A stretch of 64,000 nucleotides of DNA from the NCBI RefSeq assembly GCF_003994415.1, contig NZ_CP034689.1, forward strand, positions 1-64,000. The letters are read 5' to 3'. Positions 1-9,474 of this stretch are shown one piece after another. Numbering within the stretch: the stretch's first letter is position 1; each line of letters starts with the position of its first letter. The notes beneath the pieces are model-generated. The model saw only the letters and a program-made list of their open reading frames with translations, was not told the DNA's origin and did no database searches. The DNA comes from Achromobacter spanius (GTDB lineage Bacteria > Pseudomonadota > Gammaproteobacteria > Burkholderiales > Burkholderiaceae_B). Both the position numbers and the translations under genes were made by a program.

Positions 1-1458
1 ATGAAAGAATTCTGGCAGACCTGCGTCAGTCGTCTTGAGCAGGAACTCCCCCCCCAACAAATCAGCGCGTGGATACGACCGCTGGTCCCGCTTGCGTACG
101 ACGAAACGCAGGCGGTGCTGCGCGTTGCCGCGCCCAACCGCTTCAAGCTGGATTGGGTGCGCAAGAACTTTTCCCACCAGATCGAAGCGTTGGCCGCGGA
201 GTGGTTCAAGCGACCGGTACAGGTCTTGTTCGAGTTGCCTTCTCATGGAGCCGCCCCGCGCATGCCGGTCGCGCCCGTGCGTGCACCGCAACCCGTTCAA
301 TCGCACCTGTCCGCTGCACAGCCCTCAGGCGGCGCGCCGCCCATGCAGGCCCCGGCTCCGGCCGCCCCGCCCCAACCTGCCACGACGGTTGCGGCGCAGT
401 CGGTGAACGCGGATGCCGCCAACATCGTGTACGAGCGTTCGCGCCTGAACACGGACCTTACCTTCGAGAACTTCGTGACGGGTAAGGCCAACCAGTTGGC
501 GCGCGCCGCGGCGTTGCAGGTGGCCGAGAACCCTGGCACGTCCTACAACCCGCTGTTCCTGTATGGCGGCGTGGGCCTGGGCAAGACCCACCTGATCCAC
601 GCCATCGGCAACGCCATGGTCGCGGCTGGCACGGGCGTGCGGGTGCGCTACGTGCACGCTGACCAATACGTGTCCGATGTGGTGAAGGCATACCAGCGCA
701 AGGCGTTCGACGACTTCAAGCGCTACTACCATTCGCTGGACTTGCTGCTGATCGATGACATCCAGTTCTTCTCCGGCAAGAACCGCACGCAGGAAGAATT
801 CTTCTATGCGTTCGAAGCGATGGTGGCCCAGCGCAAGCAGATCATCATCACCAGCGATACGTATCCGAAGGAACTGTCCGGCATCGACAGCCGCCTGATT
901 TCGCGCTTTGACTCCGGCCTGACGGTGGCGATCGAGCCGCCGGAGCTGGAAATGCGCGTGGCAATTCTGCTGCGCAAGGCGGAATCCGAAGGCGTGCCCA
1001 TGCCCGAGGAAGTGGCCTTCTTCATTGCCAAGCATCTGCGCAGCAACGTGCGCGAACTGGAAGGCGCGCTGCGCAAGGTTCTGGCCTACGCCCGCTTCCA
1101 TGGTCGCGACGTGCTGACGGTGGATGTCTGCAAGGAAGCCCTGAAAGACCTGCTGTCCGTGTCCAACGGCCAGATCACGGTAGAAAACATCCAGAAGACG
1201 GTGGCGGATTTCTACAAGATCAAGGTCGCGGACATGTACTCGAAACGCCGGCCCGCCAATATCGCCTTGCCGCGTCAGGTCGCGATGTACCTGGCTAAAG
1301 AGCTGACGCAGAAAAGCCTGCCGGAAATCGGTGATCTGTTCGGGGGGCGCGATCACACCACCGTACTGCATGCCGTACGCAAGATTTCCGACGCCCGCGC
1401 AAAACAAGCGGAGCTCAACCATACCCTGCACGTGTTGGAACAAACTCTAAAAGGATGA
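1..1458 (+). CDS. dnaA: Chromosomal replication initiator DnaA
   Basis: DnaA is the AAA+ ATPase that binds DnaA boxes at oriC, melts the origin and loads DnaB helicase. The 485-residue protein shows all four domains: an N-terminal DnaB/partner domain (about 1-90), a Pro/Ala/Gln-rich linker (about 90-140), an AAA+ core with Walker A GGVGLGKTH and Walker B LLIDDIQFF (about 150-360), and a C-terminal DNA-binding domain with the signature GGRDHTTVLHAV. The start codon is base 1, so promoter and oriC lie outside the window. The gene overlaps dnaN by 4 bp (ATGA), which suggests coupled translation. Length and motifs are normal for the family. Confidence 0.98.
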   Translation: MKEFWQTCVSRLEQELPPQQISAWIRPLVPLAYDETQAVLRVAAPNRFKLDWVRKNFSHQIEALAAEWFKRPVQVLFELPSHGAAPRMPVAPVRAPQPVQSHLSAAQPSGGAPPMQAPAPAAPPQPATTVAAQSVNADAANIVYERSRLNTDLTFENFVTGKANQLARAAALQVAENPGTSYNPLFLYGGVGLGKTHLIHAIGNAMVAAGTGVRVRYVHADQYVSDVVKAYQRKAFDDFKRYYHSLDLLLIDDIQFFSGKNRTQEEFFYAFEAMVAQRKQIIITSDTYPKELSGIDSRLISRFDSGLTVAIEPPELEMRVAILLRKAESEGVPMPEEVAFFIAKHLRSNVRELEGALRKVLAYARFHGRDVLTVDVCKEALKDLLSVSNGQITVENIQKTVADFYKIKVADMYSKRRPANIALPRQVAMYLAKELTQKSLPEIGDLFGGRDHTTVLHAVRKISDARAKQAELNHTLHVLEQTLKG

Positions 1459-2570
1459 ACATGCAACTCGTACAAACCACACGCGATGCATTGCTGAAAC
1501 CGCTGTCGACTGTGGCGGGCATCGTCGAAAGACGCCATACCCTGCCCATTCTTGCGAACATCCTGATGCGCAAGGAAGGCAACAAGGTTGCCTTTATTGC
1601 GACCGACCTGGAAGTACAGATCACCACCCATGCCGACTTCGGCGTGGGCCAGGACAACGAGTCCACCACGGTTGCCGCGCGCAAGCTGCTCGACATCCTG
1701 AAAGCGCTGCCGGATACCGGCGACGTGCGCCTGGCCCTGGCCAGCAACAAGCTGTCGGTGCAGTCGGCCAAGAGCCGCTTTGCGTTGCAGACGCTGGCCG
1801 CCAGCGAGTTCCCCACCGTGGCTCAGCCCGAGCAGTGGGATGTGTCGCTGACCATGCCGCAACGCACGCTGCGCCACCTGTTCAACATGGTGCACTTCGC
1901 CATGGCGCAACAAGACATCCGTTACTACCTGAACGGCATGCTGCTGGTGTTTGAACCGGGCCGTGTGCGCGCCGTCGCCACCGATGGTCACCGCCTGGCG
2001 CACTGCTCCACCGAAGCCGACGGCATCGCCGAACGCCACGAAGTGATCGTGCCGCGCAAGACCGTGCTGGAAATGCAGCGCCTGCTGGAAGACTCCGACG
2101 AGGTGGTCTCCATTGATGTGGCGCCAGGCCAGATCCGTTTCCGCTTCGGCGATGTCGAACTGGTGTCCAAGCTGGTCGAAGGCAAGTTCCCCGATTTCAC
2201 GCGTGTGATTCCCACGAACTACACGCGCCACTTCATGGTGGGCCGCGAAGCGCTTCAAGGCAGCTTGCAGCGCGCCGCCATTTTGACGACCGACAAGTTC
2301 AAGGGCGTGCGCCTGCAATTGGCGCAAAACCAGATGAAGATCTCGTCTTCCAACGCCGAGCAGGAAGAAGCGCAGGAAGAAATCGACATCGACTACGGCC
2401 ATGAGGCCCTGGACGTGGGCTTTAACGTGGGCTATTTGCTTGATGTGCTGGCCAACGTGAAAGTCGACAACATCCAGTGGTCGGTCATGCCCGATGCCAA
2501 TGCATCGGCGCTCATCACCCTGCCCGAAGACGACCAGTTCAAATACGTCGTCATGCCCATGCGGATTTGA
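1455..2570 (+). CDS. dnaN: DNA polymerase III sliding clamp, beta subunit
   Basis: The beta clamp encircles DNA and tethers Pol III and repair polymerases. The 371-residue length fits the three-domain clamp fold. The N-terminus (MQLVQTTRDALLKPL after Met-Asn), the internal FKGVRLQLA and the C-terminal YVVMPMRI are typical. The start at 1455 overlaps the dnaA stop; an ATG two codons later (1461) is the alternative, and either gives a normal protein. A weak hairpin (CCCAC/GTGGG, 2578-2593, followed by TTT) lies between this gene and gyrB and may reduce read-through. Confidence 0.98.
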   Translation: MNMQLVQTTRDALLKPLSTVAGIVERRHTLPILANILMRKEGNKVAFIATDLEVQITTHADFGVGQDNESTTVAARKLLDILKALPDTGDVRLALASNKLSVQSAKSRFALQTLAASEFPTVAQPEQWDVSLTMPQRTLRHLFNMVHFAMAQQDIRYYLNGMLLVFEPGRVRAVATDGHRLAHCSTEADGIAERHEVIVPRKTVLEMQRLLEDSDEVVSIDVAPGQIRFRFGDVELVSKLVEGKFPDFTRVIPTNYTRHFMVGREALQGSLQRAAILTTDKFKGVRLQLAQNQMKISSSNAEQEEAQEEIDIDYGHEALDVGFNVGYLLDVLANVKVDNIQWSVMPDANASALITLPEDDQFKYVVMPMRI

Positions 2571-2671
2571 TCCGCGTCCCACTCCTTTGTGGGTTTGTGC
2601 CGCTTGCGGGCCTGATGGCTCGCGGGCGGTCCGGCCGCCAGGCCGTTCTTTAAAGCGTTATCGAACCAGAC

Positions 2672-5119
2672 ATGTCAGATCAGCAGAACACCACTCCCGA
2701 GAACAGCGGCTACGGCGCAGACTCGATCAAGATGCTCAAGGGGCTGGAGGCCGTGCGCAAGCGCCCCGGCATGTACATCGGCGACACGTCCGACGGCACC
2801 GGCTTGCACCACATGGTGTTTGAAGTCGTGGATAACGCCATCGACGAAGCTCTGGCCGGCCATTGCGACGACATCGTCGTCACCATCCACACCGACAACT
2901 CCATCTCGGTCACCGACAACGGTCGCGGCATCCCCACGGATATCCACAAAGACGACGAATTCCACCGCAGCGCGGCGGAAATCGTGATGACCGAATTGCA
3001 CGCTGGCGGCAAGTTCGACCAGAACTCGTACAAGGTGTCCGGCGGCCTGCACGGCGTGGGCGTGTCTTGCGTGAACGCCCTGTCCGAATGGCTGCGCCTG
3101 ACCATCCGCCGCAACGGCCAGGTCCACCAGATGGAATTCCGCCAAGGCGCTCGCGTGGCGCCCCTGGCCGTGACGGGCACGACGGACATGCGCGGCACGG
3201 AAGTGCGCTTCCTGGCCGACCCGGTCATCTTCAACAACATCGAATACCACTACGAGATTCTCTCCAAGCGCTTGCGCGAGCTCTCGTTTTTGAACAACGG
3301 CGTGAAGATCCGCCTGGTGGATCAACGCCAGGGCAAGGAAGAGAACTTCGCGTTCTCGGGCGGCGTGAAGGGCTTTGTTGAATACATCAACCGCGCCAAG
3401 ACCGTGCTGCACCCGAACGTGTTTTCGGTCAGCACCGAATCGGCCGCCGGCGGCGTGTCGGTAGGCGTGGAAGTGGCGATGCAGTGGAACGACAGCTACA
3501 GCGAAAGCGTGCTGTGCTTCACCAACAACATCCCGCAGCGCGACGGCGGCTCGCACCTGACCGGCCTGCGCGCGGCGATGACCCGCATCATCAACAAGTA
3601 CATCGCCGACAACGAATTGGCCAAGAAGGCCAAGGTGGAAACGTCCGGCGACGACATGCGCGAAGGCCTGGCCTGCGTGCTGTCGGTGAAGGTGCCCGAG
3701 CCCAAGTTCAGCAGCCAGACCAAAGACAAGCTGGTGTCCAGCGAAGTGCGTCCGGCCGTTGAAGAAGCCGTGGCCCGCACGCTGGAAAGCTGGTTGCTTG
3801 AAAACCCGATCGACGCCAAGGCGCTGTGCAACAAGATCGTCGAAGCCGCCCGCGCGCGTGAAGCCGCGCGCAAGGCCCGCGAAATGACGCGGCGCAAGAG
3901 CGTGTTGGAAGGCGCCGGCCTGCCCGGCAAGCTGGCCGACTGCCAGGAAAAAGATCCGGCGCTGTGCGAGCTGTACATCGTCGAGGGTGACTCCGCAGGC
4001 GGCTCGGCCAAGCAAGGCCGCGACCGCAAGTTCCAGGCCATTCTGCCGCTGCGCGGCAAGGTGCTGAACGTGGAAAAGGCGCGCTTTGACCGCCTCATCG
4101 CCAGCGAACAGATCGCCACGCTGATCACGGCGCTGGGCACCAGCATCGGCCCCGATTTCAACGTGGAAAAGCTGCGCTACCACCGCCTCATCATCATGAC
4201 TGACGCGGACGTGGACGGCGCGCACATCCGCACCCTGCTGCTGACGCTTCTGTATCGCCAGATGCCGGAACTGGTGCAGCGCGGCTATGTGTATATCGCC
4301 CAACCGCCGCTGTACAAGGTGAAGGTTGGCCGCGAAGAACGCTATCTGAAGGACGACCAGGAAGAAGCGCAGTTCATGCTGCAACAGGCGCTGAAGGATG
4401 CCGAGATCATCTCGGGCGGCAACATCATCCGCGGCGAAGAGCTGACCGACCTGGCCAGCCAGTACGTGGCGGCCGACGGCGTCATTGCGCGCCTGTCGAA
4501 GGTGTTCGACGTGGGCGCCTTGTCGGCCATGGCCGAAGGCGTGGAAATCAACCTGGAAACGGCTGAGTCCACGGCGGATTCCGCCAAGCGCCTGGCCGAG
4601 GCCATGCGTGACCCGGTCAGCGGCAACGGCGTGGACGTGGTGCCGCAGTTTGATGAAGCCACCGAACGCCATCGCCTGTCGGTGCAGCGCATGCACCACG
4701 GCAACGTGCGCGTCAGCATCATTGACGCCGACTTCGTCAACGGCGCTGACTACACCATCCTGTCCAAGGCCGCCAAGAGCTTCCTGGGCAAGGTCGGCCC
4801 GCGTTCGCTCGCCGCGCGTGGCGAAGGCGAAAAGCGCAAGGAACAGGCCGTGTCCGACTTCCGCGAAGCCATGCAATGGCTGCGCAGCGAAGCCGATCGC
4901 GGCATCTCGAAGCAGCGCTATAAGGGTCTGGGTGAAATGAACCCGGAACAGCTGTGGGAAACCACGATGGATCCGAAGGTGCGCCGCCTGTTGCGCGTGC
5001 AGATCGAAGACGCCATCGCGGCGGACGAAGTCTTCACGACCCTGATGGGCGACGACGTGGAACCGCGCCGCGCGTTCATCGAACGCAACGCGCTGTCGGC
5101 GGGCAATATCGACGCGTAA
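2672..5119 (+). CDS. gyrB: DNA gyrase subunit B
   Basis: This is the ATPase subunit of gyrase, which with GyrA introduces negative supercoils. At 815 residues it has a GHKL ATPase domain (N-box EVVDNAIDEAL, GRGIP, GGLHGVGVSCVNALS), a transducer region, a Toprim domain with EGDSAGGSAKQGRDR and DADVDGAHIRTLLL, and a C-terminal tail with YKGLGEMNPEQLWETTMDP. It completes the dnaA-dnaN-gyrB order of many Proteobacteria; recF is absent between dnaN and gyrB, as is usual in Burkholderiales. A strong intrinsic terminator follows at 5141-5169. Confidence 0.98.
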   Translation: MSDQQNTTPENSGYGADSIKMLKGLEAVRKRPGMYIGDTSDGTGLHHMVFEVVDNAIDEALAGHCDDIVVTIHTDNSISVTDNGRGIPTDIHKDDEFHRSAAEIVMTELHAGGKFDQNSYKVSGGLHGVGVSCVNALSEWLRLTIRRNGQVHQMEFRQGARVAPLAVTGTTDMRGTEVRFLADPVIFNNIEYHYEILSKRLRELSFLNNGVKIRLVDQRQGKEENFAFSGGVKGFVEYINRAKTVLHPNVFSVSTESAAGGVSVGVEVAMQWNDSYSESVLCFTNNIPQRDGGSHLTGLRAAMTRIINKYIADNELAKKAKVETSGDDMREGLACVLSVKVPEPKFSSQTKDKLVSSEVRPAVEEAVARTLESWLLENPIDAKALCNKIVEAARAREAARKAREMTRRKSVLEGAGLPGKLADCQEKDPALCELYIVEGDSAGGSAKQGRDRKFQAILPLRGKVLNVEKARFDRLIASEQIATLITALGTSIGPDFNVEKLRYHRLIIMTDADVDGAHIRTLLLTLLYRQMPELVQRGYVYIAQPPLYKVKVGREERYLKDDQEEAQFMLQQALKDAEIISGGNIIRGEELTDLASQYVAADGVIARLSKVFDVGALSAMAEGVEINLETAESTADSAKRLAEAMRDPVSGNGVDVVPQFDEATERHRLSVQRMHHGNVRVSIIDADFVNGADYTILSKAAKSFLGKVGPRSLAARGEGEKRKEQAVSDFREAMQWLRSEADRGISKQRYKGLGEMNPEQLWETTMDPKVRRLLRVQIEDAIAADEVFTTLMGDDVEPRRAFIERNALSAGNIDA

Positions 5120-5140
5120 GCGTTTGCCTCGCATGACCCG

Positions 5141-5169
5141 GGCCAGCCTGAAAGGGCTGGCCTTTGTTT
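5141..5169 (+). terminator. Rho-independent terminator after gyrB
   Basis: GGCCAGCC and GGGCTGGCC form a GC-rich stem around a short TGAAA loop, followed by TTTGTTTTT. It lies about 20 bp after the gyrB stop and separates the replication core from the accessory genes. It also overlaps the theoretical TTG start of the next frame, which argues for the later ATG there. Confidence 0.85.
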
Positions 5170-5225
5170 TTCCGGCTGGTCGCGCGCTGATCGAGCGGTG
5201 GCTGGCGTGCTTCAAGGATGCAGTG

Positions 5226-7073
5226 ATGGGTAATCGCGCGTGGTTGTCGTTGCAGACGGAACGGGATGGACACACGGTGTCATCCGAAGAAATCGCCGCC
5301 GCCAACGGCAACCTGCCGACGCTATGGCAGGTGCTGCTGGCCGATGGCAGCTTGCGTGATGCCGATGCGTCGCAGCGCGTGTTTGGCGACGCGGGTACGG
5401 CGGCGCTGGCCGCCCCCGCGCAAGCCGCGCACGATCGCTTGCGCCAGATGGCGGCGTTCTTGCGGACGCATGCGGTAAACAGCGACGCATCGCATTGCGT
5501 GCAGTGGGATGCGGCGGTGGCCTACCTGGCCGAACGGATGGATGCGCGGGGGGCGGGGGACGCTTCGGGCGAGCGGGCCGATGCCGCCGACTTGTGGATA
5601 AGCGCAAATCTTGATGAGCTGGCGTGGCTGCATGCCGATGGCGCGGCCGCGTACCTTCCGCATGCGCGCGCGCTTTGTACGGCACGTTGGAATGCCTTGC
5701 AGCACAGCATGCGCAAGGACGACGCCGCGGCCGTGTGGCGCTTGCTGGATGTTCAAGACACCGACGATGAATCCGGCTGGGCTTGGCGTGTCGGCCTGGG
5801 CGGCCTGGCGCATCCGTACTTTTTCCCGCAAGAGCCTGCCCGGCGCGTTCGCTATGAAGACTTCGACGAGGGCGAAGACCAAGACGAGGATAAGGACGAA
5901 GATGAGGGCAACGGCAACGATACCCACCTCGGCGGCGGTTTACATCGCTTTGTTGTGGACAAGCTGTGCGGCGTGCGCGAAGGACGCGGCGAAGACGGCC
6001 GCGTGGTGCTGGCGCCCCAGTTCGATTCCATCTGGCGGTTTGAAGACGGTGTGGCGGCGGTTCTCAAGAACGACAGGCTTGGGCTGATCGATACCGATGG
6101 CCGCCAGTTGATGCCGTGCGAGCTGGACGAAGTGTGGAGTTATTCACAGGGTCTGGCGATGGCGCGCGTGGGTGACCAGATCGGGTTTGTGGATAGGTCG
6201 GGGGCGTGGGCGATTCCTCCGGCGTTCGAGTCGGCGGGCGATTTTTCCCCCGGTGGCTTGGCGCCTGCGTACGAGGCCGGGTGCTGGGGCTTGATCGACC
6301 GTAGCGGCGCCTGGGCAAGCGCGCCCGTATGGGACGACATCAATTGGGATGACGCGCTACATGCCTACGTGACGCAGCGCGGTGACGGTTGCGGCCTGAT
6401 CGATGCGCAAGGTCGACTCGTGCGGGACGCCTTGTACGCGGCATTGGGGCCTGTGGACACGGAGTCCGATCCCGCCGGCCTGTGGATAAGCGGCCAGATG
6501 CAAATCCGGGTGCTGACAGAAGACGATCAGCGCGGCATTGTGAACGGCGAAGGCGAAGTCATCGTACCGGTGACCTATACCGATCTGGCCGACATCATCT
6601 GGCTACCCGCGCCCGATCCCGCCAACATCACGCCCCCGCCCGCGGGCCAAGCCGGCCGCTATGTGCGCGTGCTGCGCTGCGTGGATCATGGGGAATGGGA
6701 CGAATGGTTCCAAGGCGCCTACGACATGGTCGAGCGCCGCGAGGCGCTGCCCTGCTTGCAGCACATGGTGTTCGGCCTGATGTGGAAAGACACCTACGGC
6801 TGGCTGTGCGCCGTGGTCCCGGAACAGGCCAGCGACCACAGTCCGGATGGCCTGCACATCGGTATCGCACAAGCAGACGGCGCGTGGCTGCACGAACCGG
6901 TCTATGCGTGGATCGGTATACCCGAGTCGCTGCGCACGGGGGATGGCGTGCACGGCTGCCCGACGGCGATTGCGCAATGCTGGCGCCAGGGGCAAGCCGT
7001 GCCGGCCATGCATGTTGACGGCGCGATGCGCTATTTGCATGCGGACGGGCGGGTGCAAACCGAGCCGAAATAG
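5226..7073 (+). CDS. WG-repeat protein of unknown function
   Basis: The product is 615 residues from the ATG at 5226, which has AAGGA about 9 nt upstream. The frame is open from a TTG at 5124, but that extension would run through the gyrB terminator. The N-terminal half (about 1-205) is Ala/Trp-rich and not recognised. A very acidic Asp/Glu run (about 211-232) precedes WG-type repeats (about 265-410) such as RLGLIDTDGRQLMP, QIGFVDRSGAWAIPP, CWGLIDRSGAWA and GCGLIDAQGRLV, where each unit is G-[LF]-[IV]-D-x-x-G. WG repeats probably build beta-rich interaction surfaces; no enzyme motif is visible. No signal peptide or membrane segment is apparent. The function is unknown. Confidence 0.8.
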   Translation: MGNRAWLSLQTERDGHTVSSEEIAAANGNLPTLWQVLLADGSLRDADASQRVFGDAGTAALAAPAQAAHDRLRQMAAFLRTHAVNSDASHCVQWDAAVAYLAERMDARGAGDASGERADAADLWISANLDELAWLHADGAAAYLPHARALCTARWNALQHSMRKDDAAAVWRLLDVQDTDDESGWAWRVGLGGLAHPYFFPQEPARRVRYEDFDEGEDQDEDKDEDEGNGNDTHLGGGLHRFVVDKLCGVREGRGEDGRVVLAPQFDSIWRFEDGVAAVLKNDRLGLIDTDGRQLMPCELDEVWSYSQGLAMARVGDQIGFVDRSGAWAIPPAFESAGDFSPGGLAPAYEAGCWGLIDRSGAWASAPVWDDINWDDALHAYVTQRGDGCGLIDAQGRLVRDALYAALGPVDTESDPAGLWISGQMQIRVLTEDDQRGIVNGEGEVIVPVTYTDLADIIWLPAPDPANITPPPAGQAGRYVRVLRCVDHGEWDEWFQGAYDMVERREALPCLQHMVFGLMWKDTYGWLCAVVPEQASDHSPDGLHIGIAQADGAWLHEPVYAWIGIPESLRTGDGVHGCPTAIAQCWRQGQAVPAMHVDGAMRYLHADGRVQTEPK

Positions 7074-7090
7074 CGCAGGCTGGGCTCAGC

Positions 7091-7136
7091 CGTTGGTCTT
7101 TTACTCTTCGCGCACGGCCAAGGATTTCATGTCAGC
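7091..7136 (-). pseudogene. Short decayed LysR-like fragment
   Basis: This 46-bp stretch closely resembles 8680-8724, inside the LysR gene at 8519-9451 (about 31 of the first 37 bases match by eye). Read on the minus strand it gives MKSLAVREE-stop-KTNG, against INPLAAREEYEANG in the intact regulator. An in-frame stop shows it is not functional. It looks like the remnant of a second LysR C-terminal region left of the RhuM gene. Confidence 0.5.
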
Positions 7137-7217
7137 GGATCTGCAAAGAAGCAGCCCTTTTCTTACTGCACTTGGCAGGCGTTACGTCGTTCAAGTTGCG
7201 AGCGGCCAAAGTGCGCG

Positions 7218-7355
7218 TCAGAATGCCTTTTCTCCAAGCAGCGCATGCTTGGCTTGCACAAAATAGAAGTGGTCTTGCTGCGTGTCATGGATGATGAATT
7301 CGATACGTTCGCCACAGTGCGGATCCGGTTTGCAGGGGATGATGAACCAGTGTCA
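7218..7355 (-). pseudogene. Possible decayed C-terminal coding remnant
   Basis: On the minus strand a start-less frame reads protein-like for about 45 codons, including CKPDPHCGERIEFIIHD and HFYFVQAKHALLGEKAF before a TGA at 7218-7220. A stop lies immediately upstream in the same frame and there is no ATG. It could be the tail of a broken small gene. I do not recognise the family, and it may simply be chance. Together with the LysR-like scrap it makes the 7074-7372 gap look like degraded coding DNA. Confidence 0.3.
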
Positions 7356-7372
7356 AACAATTGGAGGCTCCG

Positions 7373-8374
7373 ATGAATGCCGAACTTGTGCTCTATACAA
7401 CGCAGGATGGAGACGCTCAGTTCTTCTTGCGTGCTGAAAACGGCACCATTTGGCTGACCCAACTTGAGCTGGCCGAGTTATTCCAGACGACAAAGCAGAA
7501 CATTAGCCTGCACGTGCGCAATGTGCTGGCAGAGGGGGAGCTTCAGGAGGGTTCAGTTGTCAAGCAAGACTTGACAACTGCCGCCGACGGCAAGCGCTAC
7601 CGCACGCAGCAATACAACCTGGACATGATTCTGGCGATCGGCTACCGCGTAAAGTCGCCGCGGGGGACGCAGTTCCGGCAATGGGCCACGACCCATCTAA
7701 AGGAGTTCCTGGTCAAGGGCTTCGTCATGGACGACGAACGCCTGAAGGACGTGAGCCGCTGGGATTACTTCGATGAGCAGCTTGCGCGCATCCGGGATAT
7801 CAGAACGTCGGAGAAGCGCTTCTATCAGAAGATCCGGGATCTGTTCGCTCTGTCTGTGGACTACGCCGACGACCCCGCAGCGACGGGGCTGTTTTATGCG
7901 GAAGTGCAGAACAAGATGTTCTACGCGGTGACGCGCCACACGGCGGCCGAGCTAGTGGTGCGGCGTGCCGATCCGTCTCAGCCCAATATGGCGCTGCTGT
8001 CCTGGAAACAAGGGCGCGTGCGGAAGGCCGATGTGATCGTGGCGAAGAACTATTTGAATGCTGAAGAGTTGGACGACTTCAACCGCATCGCGACCATGTT
8101 CATGGACTTTGCAGAGCTGCGTGCGAAGAAGCGGCAGAACCTGCGCATGGCCGACTGGCGTGCGTATGTGGATAGCTTTATCGAGTTCAACGAGAGCCCG
8201 CTATTGAAGGGGGCGGGAAAGATGAGCCACAAGTCGATGACGACGATTGTGTATGACCGGTACGAGCAATTCGATGCCGCGCGGCGGAAGGAGGAGGCGT
8301 TGGCGGCGGATCGGGAGGACTTGAGGGAGTTGGAACGGGTGGAGAAGGTATTGAATCGCCGGGAGCGTGGTTGA
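7373..8374 (+). CDS. RhuM-family protein
   Basis: The product is 333 residues from the ATG at 7373, with GGAGG 5 bp upstream; an in-frame TTG at 7361 lies in front of that ribosome site and is unlikely. The N-terminus (LYTTQDGDAQFFLRAENG, IWLTQLELAELFQTTKQNI) is the RhuM/Rha-like DNA-binding-type region, followed by YNLDMILAIGYRVKSPRG and a helical C-terminal part. RhuM was first named from a Salmonella pathogenicity island and occurs on many islands and near phage genes; its biochemical role is unsettled. Here it is alone, flanked by decayed fragments, which suggests a transferred passenger gene. Confidence 0.85.
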   Translation: MNAELVLYTTQDGDAQFFLRAENGTIWLTQLELAELFQTTKQNISLHVRNVLAEGELQEGSVVKQDLTTAADGKRYRTQQYNLDMILAIGYRVKSPRGTQFRQWATTHLKEFLVKGFVMDDERLKDVSRWDYFDEQLARIRDIRTSEKRFYQKIRDLFALSVDYADDPAATGLFYAEVQNKMFYAVTRHTAAELVVRRADPSQPNMALLSWKQGRVRKADVIVAKNYLNAEELDDFNRIATMFMDFAELRAKKRQNLRMADWRAYVDSFIEFNESPLLKGAGKMSHKSMTTIVYDRYEQFDAARRKEEALAADREDLRELERVEKVLNRRERG

Positions 8375-8518
8375 AATGGGAAAACCGATGCTGCCTAGCG
8401 GTTGGGACTCCACTGCCGCAGTTGAACCTGGCGTACAGGCAGGCACTGAAGCCGTCTGGCGAAGCGGCCGACTACCTGGAACGGTCCTTCATCTAGCAGG
8501 CGGCAAAGGCCGGCTCCT

Positions 8519-9451
8519 TCACCGCGCCGCCCGCGCCTTCAAATCCGCCATCTCTTCATTCATCAACTGATGCGCATACCGTGAAAACACGCTGACCAGC
8601 CGCGTGCGCGTGTGATACGGCGGATACAGCAAGGCCACCGTGACCGGTACCGCCGGGCTGAAGGGTCGCACTTCCACGCCGTTGGCCTCGTACTCTTCGC
8701 GCGCGGCCAAGGGGTTGATCAGCGCCACGCCCAGGCCCGCGCCCACCAGCGCGCACACCGATGACCCTAGCCCCGCTTCGGCCACCGTCTGCCGTTCCAC
8801 CTTGGCGGCCTTGAAGACGGCGTCGATCTTTTCGCGCAGCGGCGTGGCGCTGGGAAAGGCGATGAAGGGCTCGCCTGCGAAGTCAGCGGGTTTCAGCTTT
8901 TTCAACTTGGTCAGGCGGTGCCCCTTGGGCAGTACCGCCACGCAGTTCATCGTCATCACGGGTTCGACCTGAATGCCGGGGCTGTCGCCCGACAGCATGG
9001 CCAGGCCCGTGTCGCAAAAGCCCGAGCTGATCCAGTTGTGCACGGTGCTGGCGTTGCCCGAATGGATGGACACCATCACGTCGGGGTATTCGGTCTTGAA
9101 GGCCGCGACGATGCGCGCCAGCATGCCGCCCGCCAGCCGTGGCATGGCCGCCACGCTCAGGCGGCTGGCGCTGAACGAGCGGATGCTGGCCGCCGCCGAC
9201 TCCAGGCCGGCCAGGCCAATAAAGGTTTTTTCCACCTCTTGAAAGAAGCGCGAGCCGTCCTGCGTGGGGCTCAGGCGGCTGCCATTGCGATCGAACAAGG
9301 GAAACTGGGTGATGGCTTCCAATTGCGCAATTAAGCGGCTAACGTGCGGCTGCGAGGTATGCACGCGCCGCGCGGCGGCCGTCATCGAGCCGGTCATCAT
9401 GACGGCTCGGAAGGCCTCGATGTGTCTTAAGCCCATCCGTGGAATGGCCAT
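8519..9451 (-). CDS. LysR-family transcriptional regulator
   Basis: This 310-residue regulator has an N-terminal winged HTH (RHIEAFRAVMMTGSMTAAAR and RVHTSQPHVSRLIAQLE, about 8-62) and a periplasmic-binding-protein-like effector domain (about 90-300). It is divergent from the amino acid ABC operon starting at 9623 and is its probable regulator. An ATAC/GTAT-type inverted repeat lies just upstream of its start. The effector is probably the imported amino acid or a derivative (inference). Confidence 0.9.
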   Translation of the reverse strand: MAIPRMGLRHIEAFRAVMMTGSMTAAARRVHTSQPHVSRLIAQLEAITQFPLFDRNGSRLSPTQDGSRFFQEVEKTFIGLAGLESAAASIRSFSASRLSVAAMPRLAGGMLARIVAAFKTEYPDVMVSIHSGNASTVHNWISSGFCDTGLAMLSGDSPGIQVEPVMTMNCVAVLPKGHRLTKLKKLKPADFAGEPFIAFPSATPLREKIDAVFKAAKVERQTVAEAGLGSSVCALVGAGLGVALINPLAAREEYEANGVEVRPFSPAVPVTVALLYPPYHTRTRLVSVFSRYAHQLMNEEMADLKARAAR

Positions 9452-9460
9452 ATCAAATCC

Positions 9461-9474
9461 GTATAGAGGAATAC
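9461..9474. promoter_or_regulatory. Candidate LysR operator
   Basis: GTAT-N6-ATAC forms a short dyad 10 bp upstream of the divergent LysR gene, of the general T-N11-A type bound by LysR proteins. The surrounding 9450-9520 is AT-richer than its neighbours and would contain both promoters. Confidence 0.35.

Noticed and set aside
1..60. oriC
   Set aside because: The window begins at the dnaA start codon; no origin cluster of DnaA boxes is present inside it.
2675..5311. Long minus-strand open frame (878 codons) opposite gyrB
   Set aside because: It is the antisense shadow of a well-supported gene in high-GC DNA, His/Ala/Arg-rich without domain motifs.
8395..8496. Coding-like tail after the RhuM gene (LNLAYRQALKPSGEAADYLE before a TAG)
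   Set aside because: No start and no recognisable family; possibly another decayed fragment but too short to support.
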